A DNA stretch of 64,000 nucleotides from Trichoplax sp. H2 (taxonomy: Eukaryota > Placozoa > Uniplacotomia > Trichoplacea), in assembly GCA_003344405.1 (NCBI GenBank), contig NOWV01000022.1:186001-250000 (forward strand), given 5' to 3'. Below, piece by piece: positions 27,664-38,700 of this stretch; positions within the stretch are counted from its first letter, which is position 1, and every line of letters starts with the position of its first letter. The position numbers and the translations under genes were made by a program. Below the pieces are notes generated by a model. That model had not been told where the DNA came from and did no database searches. It saw nothing but the letters and a program-made list of their open reading frames with translations.

Positions 27664-28420
27664 TTTTCAATCCTGATTTAATTGCGTTGCTGTTGACTCT
27701 ATTATCCTATTCCTTTTTAAATTCAATTTTAAACTAAAACCAGTAAATTACAGCAATGTATGGCAATAGCTTGAAGGAATCAGATGATGTAGATTAAGAT
27801 AAATTTTCAATCCTGATTTAATCAAGGTACTGTTGATTCCACGATCCAATTCCTTTTAAAATTCATTTTTTAAACTAGAATAAAATCGATAAATTTTGGC
27901 AATGTATCGCAATAGTTTGAAGGAATCGCATAATGTAATCTAAGATTATTTTTTTTCAATCCCGATTTAATTACGGTACTGTCGATACTGCGATCCAATT
28001 CCTTTTAATTGGAATTTTTGATTTGAAGTAAAACCAGTAAACTATCGCAATCGATCGCAATAGTTTGAAAGAATCGTCATAATGTAGATTAATATTAGTT
28101 TTCAATCCTGATTCAATTACAGTATTGTTGATTCTATGATCCAATTCCTTTTTAAATTTAATTTTAGAACTGAAATAAAACCAGTAAACTGTCGTAATAC
28201 TTTGAAAAATTGTCATAATGTAATCTAAAAATAATTCTTAATCCTGATTTAATTGCGGTACTGTTGATTCTACCATCTAATGCCTTTCTAAATTAAATTT
28301 TGAAACTGTAACAAAACCAATAAACTATCGCGTAATTTAAAAGATGAAACAATTACAATAATGTAATTTAAAATTAGTTGTCCATCGTGATTCAATAGGG
28401 GTTACTATTAGGTCGATGGA
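27664..28420. repeat. Tandem array of ~135-149-bp units, five copies plus a degenerate sixth
   Basis: Units start near 27664, 27804, 27953, 28099 and 28234, with a decayed one near 28376. Each opens with TTTTCAATCCTGATTTAATT, continues through TACTGTTGATTC and CCAATTCCTTTT, then CAGTAAACTATCGCAAT, and closes with CATAATGTAGATTAA. The array is satellite-like. Divergence between units suggests it is old and no longer homogenised. Confidence 0.9.
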
Positions 28421-28624
28421 ACAATTTTATGTCAATAAAAATGAATCATTTCAATTAGTTCCGGTTGAACTGGGAATACCTTTCAAAACAATTGATTCGG
28501 TTACAAGTATCATTTGTGGGCATAGCTTTTATCACCGAATTGACCTTATTTGCCCTATTAGCAACTCTTTGGAACCTTTTAAATAATTTAAATCGGTAAA
28601 CAAGGCCATATTCTATAATCAAAA

Positions 28625-28895
28625 CCATAACTTTACTCTATCATCAATTCATTAGACCAATCTTCTATTTAGTCTTTCCAAAGGAAATATCTTCATATTA
28701 CCCTTGTCATTCATTATGTATATGAAGAATAAATAACTTTGCAAGCACAATGAACGAGATGATGAAGAATCATAACTTTATTCTATCGTCAATCAACCTG
28801 ACAAACTTTCCATTTAGTCTTTGGAAGGAAAACTTGCTCAGTTTACTCTTGTAATTGTTGACATGAAAAATAGCTTAACAACCAACATTAACTAT
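28625..28895. repeat. Direct duplication, ~146-bp period
   Basis: CATAACTTTACTCTATCATC at 28625 recurs as CATAACTTTATTCTATCGTC at 28771, followed in both by CTATTTAGTCTTTCC/CCATTTAGTCTTTGG and AAGGAAA. The period resembles the neighbouring 27.7-28.4 kb array but the sequence is unrelated. Confidence 0.75.
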
Positions 28896-29507
28896 GCCAT
28901 CATAATGGCACAATTGTTCAGGCTTGATTTTATAAGATTTGTGGAAAACAAAGAATGCTCATCATGTCGAAATAGGCAGAAAACATCTAGGCCGTTAAAC
29001 TTTACTAATGGTCAACGTATATTTTTGAGGGAGAAATAGAGTAGAAAAAATAGAAGAATATTTATTAGAAGGAATCACATATTAGATGATCAATAGGTAG
29101 AATAAAATAGTCCTTTCTTCGCTTTCAAAACGTTATAGCATAGCTCGGAGCGATCAATAAGGAGTGTTCTAGAAATGCCTATCTACTCCATATTTCAAGA
29201 TTTTTGCTATTAATCTATTTAAGATCAGAGATAGAGTTTACACTTTGTCATATAAAGCACGAAGAATTCAATATTCACCCCAGATATTCACGAGTTCAAG
29301 GATAAATAGAAAGAATAAAGTTTTCTTTTATTGTTTTTAAGATGTTATACCGTGGAAGGCTAATGACTGTTAGGAATGGAACTACTATATTTAACATGGC
29401 GAATCCCCTTCATTTTAGCACATTTTTCGTCCGTCTTGATTAAAATTACCTACTCTAGCTTAGAAGATAGGTTTAATGATACTGGATTAATCCATTAATC
29501 TTAAAAC

Positions 29508-29930
29508 TACTGACAGATTTCACTGTTTTAAAGTTATTTATTTCCATCAGTTCTAGTACAAGAGCGAAAACAGTTATATGACCATTCATCACTTAATTTT
29601 AATACTGCTGACAGATTTACGCGTCTTAAAGTTGCTCACTTCTTCTAGTTCTAGTATAATATTCCAAACGCAGTTTACAAGACTATCTGTTACTTAATTT
29701 TAAGAGTACTGACAGACTTAGCTATCTTAAAGCTCTAATTAGCTGTCTTAAAGTTGTTCACTTCTTCTAGTTCTAGTATAATATGCCGAAGACAGTTATA
29801 GGACCATCCGTCATTTCTTTAGAAAAGTACTAACAGAATTAGTTGTCTTAAAGTTATTACAGTTACAGTATAATACGTTGGAGAAAGTTAGTTCTTTTCG
29901 TCATGATATTGGTTCTATTACAACTGTAAG
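29508..29930. repeat. Diverged tandem repeat, ~100-bp unit, four copies
   Basis: Copies start near 29508, 29607, 29708 and 29829, each with ACTGACAGATTT or a close variant. CTTAAAGTTGTTCACTTC, TAGTTCTAGTATAATAT and a CAGTTATA...CCAT segment follow. The third copy is longer because an internal GCTATCTTAAAG-type stretch is doubled. Confidence 0.8.
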
Positions 29931-30841
29931 AGAATGGACAAAATTATGGCCACTAAATCTGTCCTTATTTTAATATAGCAACAAGTCAATGATAGATAAT
30001 TATATAACCAGCCCTTCAATTATCTTTGACAAGATATCGGTAGCATTACCATAAATTAAGAGAAAATAGACCAATTGAAGACGGCTAAACCTGTCAATAT
30101 TTTAATTTAGAAATAACTTCCATGACACGTAGTTGATTCTTAAACTCTCTTCTACATGTTAAGGATTTTATTATAACTTTAACATACAATCACTTTACTA
30201 CTTACTCAATTTGAGTAATTGACTCCATTTTAAAATGTCGGATTGTGTATATATTCCTTTTCAATTGCTATTATACAATATTTGATGATCTAGGTACCAG
30301 ACTAAAATCAATTCCACTAGAGGAATTTGATCTTAATATATCGAACTCATGAGTGATTGAGCTCCAGGCAATATCGAAATTTCTCTCGATAGCTATATTC
30401 GCATTATCTTAGCTAGTGCTAGTTATAGCTTTTGGCAGAGTTTCATATCCAAAAAGAATTTCTCTGCACTTCAATTCTGCATCTGCATTTATTTTCAGCT
30501 TCTAAGAGATTTTAACTTTTGCTTTAGTTATATAAAATTGATTTGAAAAGTATTTCGCTGATAATGACCCAACAACTTTATTAGGTCAATCTATAAATTG
30601 GTTTATCCCATCTATTTTGGCCCTTTCGCTCCTCTTCTTTGCCTCTATTCAATATCTCCTGTAAGTAACTGCAAAAATTTCACTCTCTATATACTAGTTT
30701 ATATTTGTTTTAGCATTCTACTGCACATTTTTACTTTGATGGCTGGAAGATCACTTGAAGATATTAATCTAGAATGATTCTTGGCATTTTCATTCTTTCA
30801 TGATTAGAAAACTTGCTCAAAATAGATAAAATCTATTCTAA

Positions 30842-31140
30842 GGATTTGTAATTTCTGCTGCAGTCTTAACTTATTCGCATAAGATTATTAGCCTTTAAGT
30901 GCTGTTGCTAGTTACCCGATCTTGTTATACAAAAATGAAAGAATCTGTAATTCATATTATAAATTGAAGTTATCAGTATAAGATTATAGTTATATTATAA
31001 GCCTTTAGCGCCTCCAATGGCATTCGATCTAGTCGAGAAATACAAGATCAAGAATTTGCAATTTCTATTACAATGTCAATTTATTAGCATAATCTTATTC
31101 GCCTGTAGCACTTTTAATAATTGATTAGCTCAAAAATGAT
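30842..31140. repeat. Diverged tandem repeat, ~99-111-bp unit, three copies
   Basis: GGATTTGTAATTTCTGCTGC (30842), GAATCTGTAATTCATATTAT (30941) and GAATTTGCAATTTCTATTAC (31052) each lead into a TTAT...CATAAGATTATT...GCCTTTAGC-like segment. The last copy ends about 100 bases before the ANKUB1 start codon, so it may overlap the promoter or 5' UTR. Confidence 0.7.
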
Positions 31141-31236
31141 TGAAAAGCTGCAATCACTTTTATTGCCATCTGTCTAGTTAAGTAATAAGGAATCGATTCC
31201 ATCCTTTCTCATTCCTATCTAGATAGAGTATCCAAC

Positions 31237-33075
31237 ATGAAGTTATTCTTTTCTTGCCAAAATTATCGTTTTGCATTAAATGTCAGCCAAACTGATACCG
31301 TTGGCTCGGTGATGGAACGATTACGTGAGAAAGCTTCCATCATATTCGATGATAGCAGCAATACACGATTAGTACCTTATTATGCCGGCTCGTATTTACA
31401 GAAAGAATGGCCGATCATGGATATTGGTATACCTCAAGGTTCAACCATTCGATGTTATTTACGCCAAGAGTTAAAACCTTCTCTCTACGTTTATTGCAAT
31501 TTTAACAGGCAGCTGATTGATATTAATGAGCCATTAAATGTGCCGCAAACTCCAGTCCATCAATTACGATCGATTATTACCGATCTAACGGGTTTGCCGC
31601 TAAGTTGTTATTGTTTAATTTCACCTTATCGACGGGTTATGAACGATTCCGATAAATTATTAGATCATCTTGTTGATGAAGGCATGACTGTCCGTTTAGA
31701 AACGATTAAAGGTTTAGATGAATTCTTTCACGCAGCTTGTGCTGGCAAAGTGCGCGATATCTTGCAATTAATGCCAGCTAATCGCCTTGAAAGACATTAC
31801 TTGTGTAAAGTCGCTCTCTTTATTGCATCGCATAATGGCCATTACGATTTAACAGGGACTATGCTTTCCATGGGCTATTTAGCTAGTCAGCCACCTGGTT
31901 TTCATCCAACGATCAATTGGTGCTTAGATCGAACTCATTTTGGCCATTTAACTACACCATTACATCAAGCAGCGATGAAAGATAATATTAGTATATTACG
32001 ATTATCCCTATTGAATAATTTAGTGGGAATCACATGCCAAGATGGTTTTAATCAGACACCATTACAAGTAGCTATCAAATATAACAGCCAACAATCCGTT
32101 CAATATTTAAAATCACAATTACGACGTTATACCGATCATCAAAATGGTCTAGCAAATAGCCGCTATCCGTCCAAGAATAAATTCCATCATTGTCGTTATC
32201 AACATTATAATCCTGAGAAATTATTCGAAATTAAGACATTAGCTCAAGTTGGACGAATTGTAGAAGAAAAAGACGGCCAAGCACGCTTTACAGTCGATTC
32301 TCAACGTTATCGGTTGCAAGATTATGATGATCAAGAAGAATTTGTTGTCGTGGATGATGAACATGGCCAACCCAAGTTAGTCAAACGATCATCGATAGAT
32401 AAATCATCATTGAAAAATGGCCAAGATCATTCTTTACTTATCAAATCGCCATCATCGTCACCACCTCATCGTCGTAAAGCTAAAAAATCAACATTATCCG
32501 CTAGTCATACCTATCATTATCGTACAGCCAAAGTTAGTAAAGCAACTCGTGCCAAAACAGCAGCAGATTCATTAATGCCTATCGATCAAAACCCAAAGGA
32601 TAAGCAACCATTTCATCCGGCATTCTTACATGTTGATAATCATGCTGAGGTTCAGACTAATTTCATAGATGAAAAGTTAACACAATCGACTAATTTACCA
32701 ACACTTCCTACTACCGCCGCGATTTCGTCTGGTGCTATCCAGCAACAAACTAGTTTTGATTTTGTCAAAGGTTATCGCTCTACCACTACTGCACCCACAC
32801 TCTCTAAATCGATATCGTTGCCTTCGTCATCATCTTTTACTTCACAATATAGTTCTAGGCTGAAATCTGAAACATCATTAGAAGATTTTGAAAGATATCG
32901 TGGCCAAAATGCTCGTGAAAAAGCGCTAGCATGTATGGATATAGCTACAACATTTAAAAGTAAGCCATGGTTAAAGCAAATTCAATTAGCTGTCAAGTTA
33001 AATGTCAGCAGTTGTAAACGATCGATGAATTCGATCCAATTTTCCAATATCAGTAAATGCGATACACATCAGTAA
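31237..33075 (+). CDS. ANKUB1: ANKUB1-like protein (ankyrin repeat and ubiquitin domain-containing), intronless
   Basis: A single open frame of 612 codons runs from ATG to TAA. Residues 1-80 form an N-terminal ubiquitin-like fold (MKLFFSCQNYRF...GIPQGSTIRCYL). Residues about 82-155 look like a second one (LYVYCNFNRQLIDI...GLPLSCYCLISPYRR). Residues about 160-295 carry ankyrin-type helices (TPLHQAAMKDNISILRLSLL, TPLQVAIKYNSQQSVQYL). Then comes a long Ser/Lys-rich, probably disordered stretch, and near the C-terminus a conserved block (REKALACMDIATTFKSKPWL) matching the ENAIYCLAVAREFKEKPWLQ block of human ANKUB1 as I recall it. The family has no firmly assigned biochemical role. The absence of introns contrasts with every other gene in the window. 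Confidence 0.93.
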   Translation: MKLFFSCQNYRFALNVSQTDTVGSVMERLREKASIIFDDSSNTRLVPYYAGSYLQKEWPIMDIGIPQGSTIRCYLRQELKPSLYVYCNFNRQLIDINEPLNVPQTPVHQLRSIITDLTGLPLSCYCLISPYRRVMNDSDKLLDHLVDEGMTVRLETIKGLDEFFHAACAGKVRDILQLMPANRLERHYLCKVALFIASHNGHYDLTGTMLSMGYLASQPPGFHPTINWCLDRTHFGHLTTPLHQAAMKDNISILRLSLLNNLVGITCQDGFNQTPLQVAIKYNSQQSVQYLKSQLRRYTDHQNGLANSRYPSKNKFHHCRYQHYNPEKLFEIKTLAQVGRIVEEKDGQARFTVDSQRYRLQDYDDQEEFVVVDDEHGQPKLVKRSSIDKSSLKNGQDHSLLIKSPSSSPPHRRKAKKSTLSASHTYHYRTAKVSKATRAKTAADSLMPIDQNPKDKQPFHPAFLHVDNHAEVQTNFIDEKLTQSTNLPTLPTTAAISSGAIQQQTSFDFVKGYRSTTTAPTLSKSISLPSSSSFTSQYSSRLKSETSLEDFERYRGQNAREKALACMDIATTFKSKPWLKQIQLAVKLNVSSCKRSMNSIQFSNISKCDTHQ

Positions 33076-35757
33076 CCTATTGCAGATGTTGCCGTATTTG
33101 CCAGCATTATCCATTATTTCTTAAATTTCTTCAGTCAGTAGTTATTTGCCACCAACAGCGAAAATGTCTACAGTTGACTGATGCAACATTGGCATTAAAG
33201 GAGGTTTCAATGAAGCACATGCAAAGCTGAAAGAAGCATCAGTATTGTCATGCCATTCTTTGCTTTTTAGGTTGCTTATATAACGCTTCCGTAGTGTTTT
33301 AATAGACAGACGTGATTCAATTTTTCTACTTCTTAAAATATTCTTCCAATCGTCTATCCAAGTCTGATAGACTGGCTGTCATAGTTGATAAATTGTATCA
33401 AAGTTGTAAAATACATTATGCTAATTTGCTAAATGGAATCGCCAAATGGTTAAGTACAGTACTTTTGATTAGTTTTATGAATCAGATTTAAAAGTTTGCA
33501 ATTAAGCTAATTAGAATTGCGTCGAATATAAATTAATCGTTTTATGATCGATAGATGATAAGTTCTCCTTATGATATAGAATAAGGATCAATTAAGAGCT
33601 TACAATAGACAATTTAATGTGTTGCCTTTAAAGAGTAAAACTGATCTTTAACTCCCCTGTTAATTTCATCTGCGAATTTAACTGATAGTACAATATATTA
33701 AAATTTTTCCCATACGATTTTGGTACCTAATTAAAATAGTATTTTGGGGAAAATTAATACCAGCTCTAATTCATCGTTCATAATAACTATTTAATTTTAG
33801 GTTAATCAAGATTCATTGCACAACCTATTTGCATAAAGGAATGTTTACTGCAATATGGTATATGGATAAGAATTCTAATCTAACCATATTTCTATATTCT
33901 ATATCTCAAGCCTCATGAAAATATAAAGTTAATTTAAAATTTTATGAAAATAAGAGCATAAAATCATAACAGAATTTCTTTGTTTTTCCCGTTTTATTGT
34001 TCCCTTTCTATCTTTATATTTCAAAATTGAACAAATTATCAATTCAACTGTAAAAATTGAAGTATTTTGTCTGCATTATTCATCTATTCTAGTTTTTACA
34101 AGTTAATTTAACCCACAAAAACAACCTTGTTGCAGATGCTATTAATTGCTCATTTTGTCTGATTTCCTTCGATTAGTTTATAGTCAGTCATTTATTTCTT
34201 GTATTACTAATTATAGATTGAGTATCGTCCGATAGGATTCAAATATGCATTAGTTGTGCTGCGGTTGTATTTGATCGATGGTATCCCGTCATTTTTACCG
34301 ATTTAATGTAAATGTACCGGAGAACTATCAAGTAATCACTTCTAATTGAAATTATATTTATTTTATTTCGGATCTAACTTCCATCATTCAATAGTAAACA
34401 ATCGAATTAAGAGTGAAGATGAATCAGAATTTCCTGTAATATTTTGTTTTCTTAATCTATAACTGAATTAGCATTCAAATGGTAGGGTTGATGTTTTTCT
34501 AATCTGAAATAAAGTTTACTTTAAGCGCCATAAAAAATATTTAGTAAAATAGATTGTAATAAGATAACGACACGGAAGTTGTTTAACAGACTACGACAGC
34601 TACGTCATTTTTTTATGAGCATTCAAAAAGTAAAAGCTATGCTTAAATTAACCGTCCATTCTCCTTTGCAGGATGACATAATCAGTAAAAATTGGCATGG
34701 GATAGTTAGTATTATAACCAAATCTTATACATGATTGAAATATAATTGATACACGGAAATGATCATTTATAGTACTACAGTAGAATCACGGATGTATTCG
34801 AGTTTAAAATTTTATTAGCCACCATGAGCTTACAACGCACGGTGACGTAAAACAAACTTCGATTATGTCCAAATATTACTAATTTTAAATTACAAAGGAA
34901 TTTCAACAGCCATTCAATTGGATAAATTTGATGCCCAAGCGGCATATATGCATGCAACAAACTGTTCTAATTATAAATTTGCACGTAAATTATTCCCTGA
35001 AATTTGTTAGATAATAATATGCATAGATACATGATATTTCCTAATATTATGTAAGACGGAGACATTTCCACGTTATAAAATGAATGTTATATAAAGGTAG
35101 CAAATTTTATAATTTAAAATCGTCTTAAACGTCAATATCGCAAGATCTTTTGTCTATTTATTATGACCTTCAGATCCCGGGACTCCTTCCTGTGTTTGGA
35201 TATGGTTGAAAATCGCGTAAATTTTAATCAGATGATTGCAAGATCAAGCATGTTGCCAATGTAACATAATGTATCAAAATAGATCACTATAGGAATTCAT
35301 GATCACGTTGGTATATAAATAGTCAAATGCTGCATTATTAATACGGAATTGACGATATCTTACTACAACAGGGATATAAAGATGAGTTCATGTTTGTAGA
35401 TATCACAAGCTATGATAAATTTAATAGGACGAAATTAACTTAATTTCCAGATTCTTCCAGGATATCACGGTTTAAAAATGAATTGTTTCCTAAATATCAG
35501 ATAAGGATTGTATATTAATAACTGTTAATGAAAAATCTACAGTCTAATGATCAAAAATATACTAGATTGATTACCGGTACTTTCCATTCTAGGCAAAGTG
35601 TTATTGTTTGTTTCGTCATCTGCACTTTCAGAGGTAGTATGAAAAGAAGTAGAAAAAATTATACAAGTATTATCATTACGGATCTTGCAAATAGCTAAAA
35701 AAATTTATCAATGAATGTATAGATATATACGCATGTATTTACAACATATTCATATAT
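33076..35757. other. 2.7-kb intergenic stretch between ANKUB1 and the 3' end of TRIM37
   Basis: The ANKUB1 (+) and TRIM37 (-) genes converge here, so the stretch should contain both 3' UTRs. It is AT-rich. I see no coding exon, RNA gene or clear repeat, and the 61-codon frame at 34775-34960 has no features of a gene. Confidence 0.6.
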
Positions 35758-38700
35758 TTACCATTGATGAACAGGCATGCTTAAATGATTTCCGTTATAA
35801 TACGTTCCTGTAGCCAAATTGCTACAGTTGTCTTCCGTTAAAAGGCGCTGTACAGGAGAAGGACATGATTCATTCGAAGTTTCTTGAGAAGCCGATCTAC
35901 TATTTATTTCACCACTTGATAACGATATGGAATCGCATCGTAAAACTACACCTGTGAGTCATTCGTGCAAAGCATATAAGTATCTATTAAACGACTTCTC
36001 TTTAACTTAAAATTGAATTAATATTTATAAATTAATAACCACCATTAGATATACCATCTAGGTCTGAATCGCTATCAACAACTATTATTTCTTGGTTGTT
36101 AACAACGTATGTATCTTTCCTTGCTTGATGAGATGCATCATTAGCTATTAACTTTAACTGGGATTCTCTTAACTGTCTTGCATTTTGATGTTGGTTGGTA
36201 ACCAGGGATGAGGAAGTACTTGCATGAGCTTTTTCGGAGGTTGAGGACCTGGTTATAGTTACATTTGATGGAGAATTTCTTCTTAAAGAACGATGTGTAC
36301 ACTTTGATTGCGGCGTATTTGCTAAACCTGCGACAGCTCTCCCTTCAGAGGTATTCAACGACTCGTCAGAACCAACTTCTAAAAATGATTAAATAAATAC
36401 AGTAATCCCTTAGCGAACAGCAATTATAAATTTCTAATTCAGTTTCGAAATAATTCGTCACTGTAAGAGTAAAGAGTAAAAATAAGTATCCGACAGCTGT
36501 AATTACAAATAATACATAGCATGCTTTTTTGTAAGAATAATAACAATCAGAGGATGCATAGTCAGTAAATCTTCACTACTTAGTTCATTACATGTTCGAT
36601 AATTAATTTTCAATTCAATTGTAGCAATACAAGTATTGATAATAAACTGCCAGTATAGGGCTTACTAAGTCCATTTCATGACAATTATTTTAGCCTTATT
36701 TAAGCAGATTAATTACCGTCCTCTTTTTTGTGCGTCAATGCAAAACGAGCGCTAGATTCATCAATGGATGCATCCAATGATGACAGCTCAAGTTCTACCC
36801 GTGTTTCACTAGAAAATTCTAATAACATTTTGTTTACGCATTAATTTCAGTTTTCGAATTATTCAGTTATATAGTCCACTATTTTGAATTCTTTCCGTAA
36901 TTTTACTGTATAATATACCGTCTTTTGATATTTTTTCCTCAGGGTTACCCTTCAACAAGCGCTAGAAATTTCAGTAAGATTCAAGATAAGATATACAAAT
37001 TAAACAGAGGTATAATTTAAGGTAATATCATTACTGAATCGCCTGAAAATCACCTCTTTCAGCTTTCCAAGTTCAGCTACAACGTTTTGATGCTTTTTTT
37101 CTAACATTTCTACAACCCTTAAAAGTATATAAACTATTTATGACATAAACATTAATCAATGCTACGCGTAAGATGATATACTTACCATTCTAGATCGCTA
37201 CATTTAGAGTAATAGGATGGATGTCTAACGGAAAATCTTAATTGAATTGAATCATTCACTAGATAACCTTCCCTAGACTGTAACAGAAGGCAAGAGTGAA
37301 TCAGATAATTGATTTCCGTTATGGAATAGGAAGTAACAATTGATGTAAGAAATACCAGTAAATCTAGACGAAAGAAACGATTATAACCCCAGGATTCTCC
37401 AACATCAAAGTCTGATGCTATTGAAATCAAACCATTAGCAATATTAATATAATAATATCAAAAGAAGTTTTATGGGTGTATGATCTGAAAGTAGTTACCA
37501 AATTCCCTAATTATATTCTTTTTAGGATCTGCACGTGAAGTGCCTTGATGGACTAATTCGATGCGATACTCATACCTAGTTGTGAGGGAAAATTAATTCT
37601 CTTTGTACTCTTAAAATTTGGTAAGATGATACCGTACTTGGATGTACGCTGTGGACCAGCATGTAATTCGAGAAACACCGATAAAAATTCTCCAGAGGAC
37701 GATCCACTGCCATTCTACATTTATTGTTTTGTATTTAACTACAGTTAGAAGAGTATAAATATATAGACCCTGTTTATAAATTTGATAGCCTAAGTTAGGT
37801 ATTCCTACCGGATAAACTTTCAGACGCCATTTTAAACCGTGAGTGTCAAGCATTCGACTATATAAAGGGTTACTGTATCGTTTTTTCCTTCTACAAGTGC
37901 ATAAATAACAAATTAGTATCTTAGTTAGCAAGAAATTTGTTCATAATTGCTGAAATAGTGACAAACTAATTTTCTTACGTGTAATCTTTTATGTGGAAAG
38001 ACCCATGAGCAAATCGAGGTACTACCTCACTTGAATAGTAGTGTTGGTACGAGATTGATATTTATTTTAGATCGTATGTAAATAAAAATATTATTGTAGC
38101 TAAATTCATAATTAAAATTGCGGGTAATACCTGTCAAAGACGATTTCAATTTCTTCTGTAATGAGTGATTCAATCGATTTTAATCGGATCTAAAAAATTC
38201 GCAATTGTTGTTATGACGATAATATCAAAAAGAGCTTAATATTCATGTCTTTAATACTTAACAATAAATTAACCAGTACCACTAACGAGCACACTATTTT
38301 TATTCATTATATGTTTTGTATATATACGAACGAGGTATAATATTTGGTACGGTAAGCCCAATAATTATAATGATACGAGATTAGACACGTCCATAATGTA
38401 GATTTCTAAGTTTACCATCTACCTCTTCCATTGTTTCTTGTAATTCTGTAGATCTGGCTATAAAGCGACTTTTTGATGATTGAGAGATATCTCGATCGAT
38501 TTCACTAAGAAATTGCTCAAGGGAATGCATTTGGCTACTTAGGTTATCTTTTTGACCTTTAAATATGAAAAAGTAGAGATTGAGTCTTTGGTATCATTTT
38601 GAATATTATGCATGCAATCCAAAAAATGAGCTAACTATGTAATTTCTCTAATTTTTGTTTTAATTGGCGGTCAAGACGCGATGTGATATTATTAAAGGTA

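Larger units (their letters stand above)
21858..31236. other. 9.4-kb intergenic stretch; repeat-dense in its second half
   Basis: 21.9-27.2 kb is AT-rich sequence with the 3' UTR of the RING-finger gene and no further gene that I can support. From about 27.3 kb to just before ANKUB1 at 31237 the sequence is largely several separate families of diverged tandem repeats, each listed on its own. Short open frames here are interrupted by, or lie inside, these repeats. TACGCGTA copies lie at 24140 and 26962. Confidence 0.6.

Noticed and set aside
27030-28216. Several short minus-strand open frames (two starting MTFS)
   Set aside because: They lie in or beside tandem repeats, and their similarity to one another reflects the repeats rather than a gene family.
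36819-36829. Independent gene start at an ATG ([10 protein letters not shown]) in the TRIM37 tail
   Set aside because: The same frame is reached by splicing from the 13-nt microexon, giving a continuous match to TRIM37 after the MATH domain.
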